This document shows positions 1 to 12,567 of a stretch of 64,000 bases of DNA, one piece after another (positions within the stretch are counted from its first letter, which is position 1; each line of letters starts with the position of its first letter). The stretch is taken from contig JAPJBO010000015.1 in NCBI GenBank assembly GCA_030068145.1, positions 124,001 through 188,000 of the forward strand, read 5' to 3'. The stretch comes from Diplonema papillatum (lineage: Eukaryota; Euglenozoa; Diplonemea; Diplonemida; Diplonemidae). The translations under genes and the position numbers were made by a program. The notes below the pieces were generated by a model. It had not been told where the DNA came from. It ran no database searches and worked only from the letters and a program-made list of their open reading frames with translations.

Positions 1-341
1 GTTTTTAGTTTTGGCGGTTTGGGGGTTGCTGACAAAGTGAAAACGCCGAAGTCCACTGTCCAGATGCAAATCAAGAAGGTTCACGCTTGACATAAGGTTT
101 GAAATGTCGACCTCATGCGAGGGTGTGACACAAAGGCGGGCGAAGTGGTGAGGCAGTGCTCGGCTAGTGCCGAACTCCGGTAGCGTGTCCTCGCCCTCGC
201 AAGACGAATCCTGGGAAAATGCCTCGCGCCTGACAAAACCTTCGAAATAAAAACTGCCCAGCGGCATCTTTGAAATGTCCATCGCACACACGTATCTCCG
301 GTAGCTCCTGGTCAGCTGACTATAAGTCATTAATCCAACAG

Positions 342-2004
342 TAGACAAAATTTTGGAGGAGTGGCTTGAAAGCCTCCTTTCCATTTCGGCCTCAAGTGCC
401 TTCACTCGCAGTCTCTGTTTATCGCTGAAACGGGTGGCCTCTACACACAGCTTCGCCACGTCCGACGTTAAGCGCACCGAAAAAGAGCGAGCGCTGGGGA
501 TATACAGAGTGCGCATTTGCAAAGAAGGTTGGTGGCAAGATGTCGTCGTCGATGAGTACCTTCCATGCGCCGGAATGGTATGGTTTTGCTTGTGCCAAGA
601 GTATCTGTGACTGTGACCCGAACCCTGCAGGGGTGAGGTATTGGCATCGTGTCCGGTGTATTAAGAGCGATAGTCAAAAATTGCAACGAATGGCTGCTCT
701 CACAGGTTCCGACATACGCCCGCCACGCCGATCCCAACAACATTTGGGTGTCGATTCTACAAAAAGCGTATGCGAAGCTTCACGGCAGCTACGAAGGCAT
801 GTTATACGGCGAGACTTGCGACGCGTTGTGCGACTTGACCGGGTATGCTACACTCCATCCACCTGTTACTCGCTGCTTTTCAGAGGCTTGTTATTGCTAG
901 ACCATCGTCAGCCACCAAAACTGTTGCAAAAATGGGAAAGTAGAAAATTCAGAAATCAAATCGCAACTTCGCAGCTTCCCCCTCACGAAGCTGAATCAGG
1001 CTGGTGAGCTTACCTCCGCAATGTGGACCGACCTGATGAAGCTGAAGAAGCTGGAAAACGGTGTGCTGTACCTCAGCACACAGGGCGTTGAGCTCGCAGC
1101 CATGGGGCAGAGTCAGGAGATTGCCACTGAGTACGCGACCGTTGGGTTGGCGGCGGGGTACAGCTTCCCCGTGCTGCAAATGAAAGAATTCATGATCGGG
1201 AACGAAACGGTGGAGCTCGTGCAGTTGCGGAACCACTGGGGAGATATCTCGGACTGGAAGGGTGAGTGGAGCCAAAAGTCTCCGTTGTGGCACAAGTACC
1301 CGGCAGTGGCGCGTGAGTGCAAGTACAACCCAACTGAGACCGACAAGTTTTGGATGCTCTTCTCCGACTGCTTATCCTGGTTTGCCAGCTGTGGATTTGT
1401 GCACTGCCTTCCCGAGAGGACCTCTTTCCGCGACATCCGGTATAAAGGAAACCTCCGGAAAGAAGACGGCCTCTTTGAGTTCGTCCTGCAGCTCTACCTC
1501 GCCGAGACTACCGACGTCTTCATCAGCATCCACCAAAAGTCCTACCGCGAGAACGCCCTGGACCATCCAATGAAAGACCTAGCTGCGGTTCGGCTGGCAG
1601 TCATCCGGTCGACGGACGAAAAGGATAAGATGGAAGTAGTCAAGTTCACATGCGAGGAAGTCGACCCGGAAACGAACGAAAAGGACGGGATTTTCTCGCC
1701 AGCTTGCAACGTGTCGCAGAAGCTGCCGAACCTCACGGCGGGAACCTACTACGTTGTTGTTGAGGCGGCTAACTCCGAGGAACGAGTCGAGGCGAATAAG
1801 AGCAAAGAGCTTGTCATCAGCGTGCAGCCGCTTCGCACCAAAGCCGGGCAAGTCACCACTCTTGCTATCACAGATTCTATGAAGGCCTCCCAAGAACTTG
1901 TCGACTTCTGGGGGTTCCTTCAGGCACCGCCAGTTCCCTACGTGCCCAAAGGCTTGCAGATTGACGGCGTCGAAGTGCAACCTCGCGACAAGGTTATCTT
2001 CTAG
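342..2004 (+). CDS. Calpain-like cysteine peptidase family C2 protein, probably inactive (spliced; 5' end not found)
   Basis: Predicted join 342-577, 706-842, 912-2004. The joins keep frame and have GT..AG ends (introns 578-705 and 843-911). Exon 1 carries the calpain GIYRVRICKEGWW / VVVDEYLP motif. Exon 2 carries the NIWVSILQKAYAKLHGSYEG / DLTG motif. Exon 3 carries the second half of the protease core (RNHWGDISDWKGEWS), followed by a C2-like beta domain of about 150 residues. The catalytic Asn is kept in RNHWG, but the GHAYSV box that should supply the catalytic His reads GYSFPV. No GxCWF cysteine box is visible upstream, where the frame reads EEWLESLLSIS. I infer a non-peptidolytic, scaffold-type calpain, as is common in protists. 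An AG at 340-341 suggests further 5' exons, which I could not identify in 1-341. Confidence 0.8.
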
Positions 2005-3397
2005 ATCTCTCTGCGTCCCATCCTTTCTTTCCCCCTTTCTGTCGTCTTCGTCTCCTGGTGTTTGTGAAGGGACCCGTTGGGCGTTGGGCAAATCAGTAGG
2101 GTCTGTGTGTTCTTTCGGAGCAAGGTCTTTGATTCTGGCTTTTGAGTGTCGCTGTCGACTAGACCGCGGTGGAGACTGTTCTGAGAACTAGTATCCAGCC
2201 TGTGACCCCTCTGGTGGTCAAGGTAAGAAGTAGGGCCACTAGCCGCACTTGAAATCCTTAAGAGCCAGATCTATTCCTCCGACACGCCGATAGTAGGCCA
2301 CCGAAAGAAGTTGCTAGAATCTTAAAGTGACACACGGAAAAAGCGGAACCATGACGTGAGGGAAGGCGACAGAAGGGAGCGTGCGTTCTGTCTACGCGTG
2401 CGAAGCTATCTGTTCAAATAACGAAATCATTCCGAAGTTCCGACCTGAATGCTTTGCTCCAGTCAATCTTGCGGAAACAATCCGAGGTATTGAGCAGTTC
2501 ACGCACTCCGCAGTCCACACAAGACAACAAAGCCTCAGGAAAAATGATAGAAGCACCGTTCTTCGTCCTCCCCGTTCCGATCCCCCCCTCACCGAGATCC
2601 ATGATCCCACCCTTTAACATCCTCTTTTACTGTCCACCAAGCCTCTGTCCTCCTGAATAAGAATACGGCGAATTTGCGGTGGACTCCCACACAAATGGGG
2701 GGGGTTGGCTACCATAAATGTCGTCTAGTTTGAAGACTACACGAGTTCCTTAAACGTGTGCGCTAGGACACGAACAGGAAGTGGTTCTGGGGGAGTGTGT
2801 TTACAGATTCGTATCAAACGGCTACAGAACCTCCCTTGAGAACCTTGGCGGTTGATTCCCAACCCCTTTGTTTCCGAGATCACGAAGTTGGTCGAACGAT
2901 GTCACCTACCTGGTGCCCAAGGGGCCCTGGTAGCACCCGTGGCGCCGCGCTGATGGTTCCTTCGAGTGGAGTTAAGGCGCGAGGGGACAGCACCGCATGT
3001 TTATCGGCCAAGAATGCGTGCATGCGCGTGTCCTCACCGACCTAACCACATGGAGTACGCTGTGCGGCAACAAACAAGTTGTACGGATGCGCGTTGGCGT
3101 AGTCACTACGCAAAATTGAAATCCAAAGTCTGATAAAACAAACCCCGTTTTTCGCCGACAACACAAAAACGACCAAGCCGCAGGGGAAGAATCCGGTCTT
3201 ACCAATGTAGTGTAGTAGTGAAGGAATGACTGGTAAAGACACGCTCTTGGGTGTGAAGCCGGGTAGTGTAGTGGCAGAACACTCTCACCACAGGTGGCCA
3301 TTCTTGCTTCAAAACTCCGCGCCTGCAGTGCAGGTAGTATTGACATGCTTGTCCTTCCACTTAGTCACGTGACAGATCACAATATCTGCCCATTTTG

Positions 3398-3525
3398 CCA
3401 GACAAAGAACCGAAGGAATCCCAAGTGCTGTAACTACCGGACCACGTGTTGAACGTACGTGAGGTCATGCGGGTCTACCCCTAAAACAACAACACACGGG
3501 GGTGTGTAGCGAAGAACAAATGTAC
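3398..3525 (+). repeat. Dispersed repeat, copy 1 (partner at 63706-63866)
   Basis: The stretch beginning GCCAGACAAAGAACCGAAGG and running through CCCAAGTGCTGTAACTACC, GCGGGTCTACCCCTA and GCGAAGAACAAAT recurs in the same order at the far end of the window, with substitutions and a roughly 35-bp insertion in the second copy. No coding content is visible. It is probably an old interspersed element of unknown class. Confidence 0.7.
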
Positions 3526-4341
3526 TGTAAAGCTGAGCGAGTGGTCAAGATTTCTGTGCCTGCGGTGCCAAGGTTATGGTAGAGCTTCTGGTTTCCCCCC
3601 GCCTTCTTTTGCCACTCTCCCAGGCTACCTGTGACAGGGGATGCGTTTCTCAGGGAACTCAAGTTCAGCGGCAACGGCTGGTGGCATTGTGACGCAGAAA
3701 GGCAGACCGACCACACTACGCTCAAACACAGCGCCGCCGGAAAACTAAGCCCTCCGCAGTTCTTCCGGTATAGTGACACGTAGCAACCCTGTCCGATGCA
3801 TGATTCTGCGCTTGGACCGTCTAAAAGGAAAGTCCAGGTAATTTTATCCCGTGAAGGACCTCATTTGAGCCACTCACGAAGGCCTCATTATCCCACGAGT
3901 GGCGAGAAACCGATGACAGTGTGTTTATCGAGTGGGAAATGGGTTTCTCAACTTGTGTTGCGGAAAACACCCGACTGGGCACTCAACTGGGTACAAATAC
4001 AGCCGAGTGGGGGAAAACATCGTCAGCAAACTCTTATCCGTTATCGACGTTGCTTGCCTGCTCAACAAGTACAATAAGGAGATATACGCTGGGCACTCCC
4101 TTCGTCGCTCCAGTGCAACAACGACAGTGACGGAGGTGCAACACTGTCCCAGTTGGTAAATTTGTTGCATTAGTGTCCCAGTTAATGCAATTCTTCCACT
4201 GGTCACGGTTGCTCAGCAGCCTTTCGATACAAGCAAAAGTCTGCTCTCAAGAATGTCTCAGCTGATAGGAAACTGAGGCATTCCTTTCGCGTGTTCGGGT
4301 TTGTCTCGAGGGCTGTGTGAATCACACAACTTCCTCAAATG

Positions 4342-4400
4342 CCCATGGGGCCTGTCGTAGACCGGCCCCGTAGTTCACGGGGCCGGTCAAGCCCCATGGG
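4342..4400. repeat. Nested perfect palindrome / cruciform-forming hairpin
   Basis: The outer arms CCCATGGGG / CCCCATGGG (9 bp) enclose inner arms GACCGGCCCCGT / ACGGGGCCGGTC-type (at least 10 bp) around a short loop. GTAGTTCACGGGG-type sequence recurs inverted just downstream (CCCCGTGAACTAC at about 4404-4416). The structure could be a terminator, a MITE core or simply a palindrome. Nothing adjacent decides its role. Confidence 0.75.
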
Positions 4401-6290
4401 CCAACCCCGTGAACTACATTTGCAACATTGCAGAGAATGCAACGGTCTCTGTTGGGCGACATCATGTCGTTTTAACCCATGTTGTACCACTTTCTCCCCG
4501 CCTGCTCGCATATTGGACTGAAGATTCTTCAGCCTGGACTGAAAATACCACAATGGGAGAATGAGCCTCTGATGAGGCCTGGAGTGAGTGGCGAAAATGA
4601 GGTCCCCGTGGGATAAAAAAAATTGTAACATGATGTTGAACGAACCCTGCGAGAGACTTGACATGGCAGTCGTGACAGAGATGATCAGAAAGATCTTCCC
4701 AATGCAACAGAAGGAAAACCTGCCTATTGTCAGCAGATTAACCTTTTGAAAAACAGAACGCACCCTACGCATTTCATTTCTCTTTTCTTTCGCTTTGGTC
4801 AATCGAACACACATCTTTGTATTAGTTCTTCCCGCCTCTACTTTTTTCCTCTTTCTTCCATTCATCCACGGAGCCGTACTAGTTGACGGAGAGAATTGGT
4901 TTGGGTGTATGGTCTGGAGGTGTGAAGCCCGTGGTTCGTGTTTGGACGTGCGTGTTTCTCCTAATAGGTAGTCACGCTGTAGATGTGCTTCCTTGTTACT
5001 TGCTACCTTCTACCATTAAAAGGATGTCACGAATATTGCAAGTGAAGTCTCGAACCGGCCTCCCACGGCTCACGTGCCAAAGTCAGCCACCGAACCTCGA
5101 AATCTGCGCCCGAAATACGATTCTGAGGAAAGTTACTCGCCTTCTGATTTACCCTGAGCGAATGTGTATGAAACAGGGCAGCCAGATGCGTCACCGAAAC
5201 AGCCGACGTTGGCCTTCGTCACCTCCGTCCTACAGTTGGAGGGAGGCACAGAAAAAGGCGGCCAGATATCTGGAGCGGAATTAGCTATCTGCACCACCAC
5301 CCTCAGTCCCGACAATCCAAAACCCAACGCAAAACACACCAGATGTGTCTTATTGCACTCGTGCAGTACGCGACGCACTGGAACCATATACCGACCGTAA
5401 GTCTTCGGACAAGCACATGTCCGTATGTTCTCAAGTATTCGATGCGGCTAGCTTTGGATGGTTCCGAGGACTGACGTTATGATGAACCCAAAAAGCTGTC
5501 GATAGTGTTCCGAGAGTTGTGGTATTCGTTGTAGTGGACAATGTCCGGCTGTCAAGATAATTCGACCTTAGCATGGAGCGACCATTCGGAACGCCACTCG
5601 TTAGCTTTCGTTACATCTTGTCGTCAGTCCTGCTTGGTGCATTCGTTTTATCTGTTTATCTTGCGCTGAGCAGCAAAGGAACGATTCAGGTTAGGTGTAT
5701 CGGCCTGCCCCATAGGCAGGCAAGAGCCACACCTGAATCACAACCTACTGTCAACCAGCCTGTTACCGTACCACTTCTAATGTCCGTCCGCCTGTGTGAC
5801 CGTATTCTTCGTGTTGCCCCCCTCCCCCATGCAAAAAGTTGGAAAGAGAAGTAAACAACACTCGTTCTTTTTGTTACATTCTTGGTTCTATTTCATTTGC
5901 GCTCCCATTTCGCCGCCCGCACCCCCAGCGTTGTGTTTCACTCTCTCGTCCTCTCTCTGTCTCTCTCTCTCTCTCTTTTATTCTGGCATTTGCTTTTTCC
6001 TTCTTGCGTGTTGCTCCTGCTGCGCACTCTTTCGTCTCTGTTGCGGAATTGCCGCACTCTGTGTGGTGCAACCTGCTCTTTCGACCTTTCCTTCGTCATG
6101 CGCGCCAACACCAACTAGGCCAGGTGTAAGCTGTACAGCCCACACCACGTGTGGGCGGCGCGCCCCATAGCAGCCGGTGGACCAATGGGCACCACAAGAG
6201 ACAACACGTTTCATTTTAATAGTAGGAGCCGTGGGTTAGCACACCCCCACTCCTTCCCCCTGTAGCGAGCCCACCGACGATTGGGATGGA

Positions 6291-8878
6291 ATGCCGTGTA
6301 CGAGTCTGGATCTCGCGTCACTGTATGACGACCTCACAAGGGAGAAGAGGCTGACCGCGGAAATTGCTCAGCTGCTGCGCGAAGCCCGCCACGGCTCGGT
6401 AGCCGAGTCGTCGGCCGAGAAGGAGGAAGCAGCAGAACAATACCCAAATCCCAAAGAAGCGAATGTCCAGGGCCCCGCTTTCCCCATCGCCGCAGCAACC
6501 TTATTCCCCGACGACCGGCGCGTGAAGCCTCGGTTTGACGACAGCGACGCAAACCGCAAGAACAACACTTCCAACTTGAAACCACCAGCTTCTCCTTTGA
6601 ACGAAGCAGACCCTTCCACTGATGGCGAGTCACCGTCTCCCCGACGATACTATGAAGTCCCATCCCCCGTAGCCCCACCGGTACGTAGCGTTGCATCCGA
6701 TATCAAACCTGGGCACCACGACATCCCATCGACGGGAGACAGACCCGCCGCCACCCACGTTGTCTCTACTCTCCGCCCGCAAACCGCAGCGCACGCTTTG
6801 CCGCTGCACTCGAGCAAAGAACCCCCCTCCGAGCCTGTCGGGAGTGCACCCATGCACGAGCCAGGCGACGGTCCAAAGACCTCCAATCCCCCAAGCGGAG
6901 GCAACCCCGGGCAATTGACTGCGAAACCCGCCCCGTCCATCGGCGCCCTGCCGCAGAGAGGGAGGGGGGAGGATTCCGTCGCGGCGGTCTCGTCCGACGT
7001 CAGCGGCCCGCCCCCCTCTGCCCAAGCACAGGCCCTCACGCAGTTCTCGCCGGGGTGCGCTGCGCCGGAAGCAGCGGAGCTGCGGCGCAGCGTGCTCGGG
7101 TTCTTGGCGTCGCAGGGGATGCAAAAGGCGGGGTTTTTGCCGCAGTGTTACGAAAGGCGCGTGAAGGCGGGTCTTGACTTCGGCGGCGAGCCGATCCGCT
7201 TGGCGCTGCTCGGCACGCGAGCCTCCGGCGTGCGCTACCTGCTGTACGCCGCCGCGGCGAGGCTGCTCGACACCCTTATCAGCAAGCAGTCGTATCCATT
7301 CGGACGCAGCCGCGTCTTCCTGTTCGCGGTGGACTGGTCCGTCGTGGTGCCCGCGCCCGACCAAAACGGCCTAGTTGACGTCGTCGTCTTCTTCTGCAGG
7401 TGCGTCATTTCCCACATTACCGGCCACGGCGGCAGCGTAAAACCGCCTCTCTTCTGGAAGCCAGCGTAGGGTCTCAGACTCACACCTCCACACCCGCCTC
7501 TCCAAGTGCAGCTCGAGGCGTAAGATGCCGACATCTTGGCACCTTGGACCTCTCAGGAGAACAAGGGCCACCTGGTGCCGGTCCAACCCGAGCCCTTCTT
7601 CATCAAACGTTTAGTAGTGGGCCTGCATGCGCAGGGTTCTGGATCACCTCCTGTGTATACATTTTGTAGGACGAGGATTTTCCCGCAGCTCATGTAGACC
7701 TTGCGCCGGCCCGCCGCTGGGACCTCTGCCAGCCGGTCTTTGCCATGTTTTACAAGTTTTAGGTGGTCGGCCTGCTGCGTGAACCAAACAAAGCGCGCCT
7801 CCTAGAAGACCCGAACTAGCTAAACTTTACTTCAACCTCTCCTCACTCCGGCAGCAATTCACGCAGGTACACTCAGGTCGTGGCAGACTGTATTGCCGCT
7901 CACAGAGCGGACGTAGGCGGCGCAGCAAACGCGGTTGCAGGGTACTGGAAAAAGCTCGTGACAAATGGGAACCCCCCCAAGATACCCGAGACCGTGCGGA
8001 GCTTGTTTCGGTCTCCTGACGACGAACCAGGGGACACGAGCCCCGCGCCGGACCTCACCGCGTGGAGCGACTACTCGCGGCGCCTCCGTTCGGCTCTGGT
8101 GGAGCACCGCCTTCCTTCGTTCATCCGCTTAACCTTCCTTCTGCCGCACGTGATTGCCGAAGCCTTCGGCATGCCGCGCGTTATGCTGTTGTACCAACAG
8201 CTTTCTCGTCTTGCTTCACCGGCAGGCTTTGTGTTGCATCTTCCGTCCGCAACACATCCGCGAAGGCCAGCCTCAAACCCGCAGGGGACATCGTTGCTTC
8301 TGTCGGGGAGCCGTGTTCAGCACCAATTCACAGCCAGCGACGACGATAGGCTCTTGTCGAGCGACGCGTCTCCCGACGAGGACATCGCGGTATCAGGCCC
8401 CGTGGCTTTGGCTGCCGGCGTCGCAGCGGCGCAGCAGACGCAGAGCTCGTTGATTGTAAGCGTCCCGGACCTGAAGCAGATGCGCGAGTTCTTCGGTGAC
8501 CCGTCGACGAGTGCTGAGGATTCCTCTTGGACGACCGCCAGCACGGATCATCTGGCGGCGGCGGAGGATGTTGTAGCGGCCTTGCCGGACGTGCAGCTTG
8601 AGCAGGCACGTGAAGTCGTTGCTCGGTCGGGTGGGTGTCCTTCCTACATTTACGAGCTTCTCGTCGCGTCGAAGGGGCTGGCCACAGCCGGGTGTGCGAG
8701 GCATGTAATGTCAATAGGCCAGTCCGAGACGCTGAAACAGAAGGAGCGCGAGCTCGCGGTCTTACACGGCGCTGCTGCCGCCGTCATGGAGAGGGTCTCT
8801 GCTCTCAACAAAGACATAACGTCCCTTGTGACCACCCTCGAGTCGTCGCATCTCGGTCTCGTGCGTAGCTCAGCTTGA
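6291..8878 (+). CDS. Protein of unknown function, two exons (predicted 706 aa)
   Basis: Exon 1 is 6291-7399 and exon 2 is 7867-8878. The 467-bp intron starts GTGCGT after CAG and ends CACGCAG. Phase 2 of exon 1 (AG) is completed by the first G of exon 2, giving VVFFC-R-YTQVVADC. The first 250 residues are Pro/Ser/Ala-rich and probably disordered. A compact region follows (about 255-500) with a hydrophobic beta-like stretch (RLALLGTRASGVRYLLYAA, FLFAVDWSVVVPAP) and helical segments (YWKKLV, FIRLTFLLPHVIAEAFGMP). The C-terminus (about 650-700) looks like a coiled coil. RLALLGTRASGV recalls a P-loop in position but lacks the GKS/T signature, so nucleotide binding is not supported. I do not recognise the family. 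A small extra exon inside the intron cannot be ruled out. Confidence 0.65.
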
Positions 8879-9477
8879 CAAAACCACAAGCTGCGTTTGT
8901 TTCACGCCTCAGGCGAGACCACAATTCCACCAACTCTTCTCCTCAACTCTCGTCGAGCATTCGCGTGTTTTCACCGGGGACTTCTTGTCTGCGTTCTGGT
9001 GGTGTGGCGCGAGCTTTGCTTACATCATCGTCTACGCAGCCTTTGGGAGAGGAAAAAACAACGACAGGGCAGTAGGCTCTGCTCGTACAACCAACGATGT
9101 ACCACGAACGGAGTTCTTCATGTAGCTTAGTAGTTAGTAAATCGCCTTCCCTCTCTCTGCTCCTCGTGCAAACCTTTCCTTCCTTTCTTTTGCGGTTTTG
9201 AACCTGACACCGATAGCATGTGTGGATCCGAAACAGGGGGTTGGAGTTTCATTCTGATGCTCTGGACTGCCCTCAGTATCTTCTCGTTTACGAAACCATC
9301 TCTTGATGACGAAAGATCAACCAAACAGACTGGATCTCGAGTTGCAAATTACACGTAGACCTGTCTACCTCTATGTGCGTGATGATGTGCGCATCCCACA
9401 CGCCAGCCGGCCGAAACGGAAAGGGGGGAGGGAGGAGGTCGGGTTGGAGCCTTGTCCAGGCCCCAAGGGGGGGAGTC

Positions 9478-11293
9478 ATGGCCGAGCGCAAGCACCTGCT
9501 GGCGCACTTGAGTAAAGATGCAGAAGTCGAAAGTGACGAAGGGCGGCGCGTGGCCAGTGCCAGCGGAGGCAGCAACCCGTTGCTTTCGCCTGAGAAGACG
9601 GTGATGAAAGCCGCCGATATCGTGGTGCCCGATGCAGTGTGGAAGTACAACACCGCAGTGTCCCGATCGAACAGCGAAGCGGAGGCTCCATCGTCGAAAG
9701 AGATCTTGGAGTCGCGAAACGCCGAGCGTGCTGCGTTGCTCACTCAAGTTCTCCCTGAGGTCCTCGACGCTGCAAAGTCACCTGAACCCAAGTCGAAGAC
9801 GGGCAGCACAACTCCGACGCGCAAGCCGTCCCGCGACGTGGAGTCCCCACCGCCTGGGGCCCAGGCGACCACACCCGCGCAGCGGTATCTGCTCATCCAA
9901 AACATACCCCAGGCCGTCACCACCGTGGAGGGTGGCTCGTGCATCGCGCACTCCAGCCTCCTCCGTCGCCGCGCGCTTGGCAGAGTCGGCAACTGGGACG
10001 ATCTTGACCTGCAACGAGGTACCGCCCATTTTTCTTTTGTTTCTGGCACACGTTTGATCGTGTTCCGAGCGGCTCATCGTCCGTACGGAAAGTGCACCAG
10101 CGCTATTCATTCAAAGGCTAGAACAAGTTCTTGGACTCATCGCGACCATCTTGAGTAGCAGTGCGCCCATCATCAACACCTCATTCGCAGGCATTCTCGT
10201 TGTGACGCAGGACCATTCTGTAGCTCTCGGGCTTATCGACCGAAGGATGCTGCGCGAACCGGCGAAGTACCGCGGAATGCCCGTCGTCGCGATCGACACA
10301 GGCATTCTTCTTGACGACCGGGTCATGCACACGATTGACACGACAAATGCAGGCTCGGACCACTGCATTGATTTTGCGTGGGCCAACGTAATGTACGAAG
10401 TCGCATCGACGGAGTCGATGCCAGATGACCACTACCTGCACAGCGTCGTGTGCAAAGAGGAGCTAGCAGCAAGGAAGGAGCTGTTGAGGAAGACACCCAC
10501 TCCCGCGCCAGAACCAAAGCGGAGGAAGCGGAAAAAAGCATCGGTGGCCATCGTAGACGTGATCGACACCGACAGTGAAGACGGGGATGGAAGTGCACCG
10601 TTTCGCAGTGCGGTTCGCCTCGAGAAACGGAAGAAGGACACCCTCCACAGCACCCTCGTACCCGCCCCCTCGGCCAGTCGTATGCCTCCGCCGGCAGCCA
10701 AGAGGGCGAGACCGGAAGTCATCGTTATCGATGACGACGGCGTCGACGATGACGCCGAGGACGGCGCTGCAACCGTTGCCACGGATAGGTCGGGCTCGCG
10801 CTGGAAAACGCGAACAGAGCGCGCCACGCGCCCTTCGAACAGCAACAAGTTCTTCAGGCCGCAAGACGAGCTCAGGAAGCAGTTTCCGTGCAAGTCGCTG
10901 TTTCACGACAAATTCTCGGGCAACACCAACCGGCATGCGTCTCCCGAGTGCCCGTACTGCGCCACGTGCCACTGGATGGAAGTCCTCTTCAACGGAGAAG
11001 ACCCAGCGTGCCCGTGGAAGCACGAACCAACCGAAACCAAGATTAAGAGATCCGTCCTCGACAAAGCCGACAAGCAGATCGCCCTCAAGCTGTTCAAAGC
11101 ATGGCAAACCGAGGGCGAAACCGCGACAAACAGTGCCGCTACCGGTGCTGCTACCGGTGCTCCCGTTCCTGCTGGACCAACTCCACTCAAGGAGGTCAAG
11201 AAGGAGGTCGAAACTGCGTCTTTCACCCCTCCCGTCGCGAAACGCAAACCCCGCAACATAGAAGAGCCGGACGAGGCGTGGCAGTGGGACTGA
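9478..11293 (+). CDS. Two-exon protein with possible BRCT-like region and Cys/His-rich C-terminus (predicted 577 aa)
   Basis: Exons 9478-10018 and 10101-11293 surround an 82-bp intron (GTACCG..CACCAG). Phase 1 is restored at the codon formed across the join (LQR-A-LFIQRLEQ). Residues 1-150 are charged and Ser/Pro-rich. Residues about 185-290 contain IINTSFAGILVVTQD, then YRGMPVVAIDTGILLDD, resembling the THLVV...IPVVS.EWL...S layout of a BRCT repeat. This is a pattern judgement only. Basic KRRKRKK and acidic DIDTDSED / DDDGVDDDAED stretches follow and suggest a nuclear protein. Near the C-terminus, Cys and His residues (HASPECPYCATCHW...ACPWKH) could bind zinc. A role in DNA repair or chromatin is conceivable but unproven. 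Confidence 0.65.
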
Positions 11294-12567
11294 CACCACC
11301 TCTCGTGAAGGTACCGCACCCACACGAGGCAATGGCAGTTTCTTGCGAGTACACAGCTGCGTGCGGACCACTGCAGTAGCTTGCGCGCGTGAGTTCTGTC
11401 CACAGACTGGTCTAGGGGACGTGGCCTATTGCACTGCATACGTTTCTTGTTTTGTTATGGACCGACCTTCTTTGGTTGATAGCCAGTCACGACGGGCCTA
11501 CAGCAGACACAGTTTTGAAGGGTCGTAGCTTTGAGCAAGTTGTGTTTGCTGCGCCATCGCGAGGTTTTTCCTGGCAAGGCAACTTGTTGGATTGTAGCTT
11601 TCGGTGCCGAACAGCAGACACAACCTTGACGGAGCGTAGCTAGCAGGTCCGTGTGTTTTGCCATACTGCTGCAAGGCATCAGGAGAATCAGGAAGGGGGG
11701 GGGTATTCTGTGGAAGTTCTTGTTTCTTTTTGCGATGCATCTGTTGTCCGGGCCCAGCGACTCAGTACTGAGCGACGACCACAAGCGCAAGTGGGCTCCG
11801 TGCGCTGCGTAGATGGTAGACGGGTAGACAACGTTTTTCTCTTTCGTTCTCATAGTCTCCTTCAGTTGCCGTCCCCGCCCCACACAGACACACGCTCTCT
11901 CTCTTTCCTGCCTCCGGCCAATTTTCCTGCAGAGGGACAAGAACGAATAGAAGCAGAAAAACAAGAAAAAAAAGGGAGTGGATCCGTACGCGTCTCTCTC
12001 GTCAGCAGCTCCACACACGTACAAAGAGAAGCAATAAAAAAACCCCCGAAAGCCAACGTGCGGACCAGCCCGTCGGCCTTGTCTTGGCGATTCAGTCCGC
12101 CCGCTAGAAGGAGACAAGACCTTGCGCGAGCCGTCTGCGTTTTCTGCAACAACACATTCCGTTCCTCGTTTCTAGTGTGAACCGCGCATCAATGCGAGTC
12201 GTATGACTGCACCTTACCTAAGGTGGCCTGCGAGCAGTGATTCCGAGGTAGGGGAGGGCATCCCTGCTACACAGGGGGCCCACTGAAGTGTTCAGCTCGA
12301 AAGTCACCATTACTGCGCCGAGGTTGGGGTTCTTCGGACATGTCTTTGCAACGGAGTTACCGTCGTTAACCTACACTGGGCCTGGGTAGATTCAGAAGGT
12401 TCATTTCTTTTACCACCTTCGAGTCACAAACATCGCTTGCATTGCGTATCCAGGATAGAAACATCTGAGTCACCTCGGCAGCACGAACCTCGTTGCATGC
12501 GTAGGAGGAAGACCCCAAGGAGCTGACACACACACACCCAGGAGATGATAGACCTCTTGAGGAACTA
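11294..12567. other. Intergenic stretch with an imperfect direct repeat
   Basis: ACAGCAGACACA...GAGCGTAGCT-like sequence occurs twice about 108 bp apart (near 11502 and 11609). A pyrimidine-rich stretch near 11840-11910 precedes no ORF I can support. Nothing else is recognised. Confidence 0.5.

Larger units (their letters stand above)
2005..6290. other. Intergenic stretch without convincing genes
   Basis: Short ORFs here show no recognisable domain and lie in all frames. The stretch holds one copy of a dispersed repeat (3398-3525), a strong nested palindrome (4342-4400) and a pyrimidine-rich tract with (CT)n at about 5940-5985. The last few hundred bases before 6291 could contain promoter and 5' UTR of the next gene, but I see no specific element. 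Confidence 0.6.
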
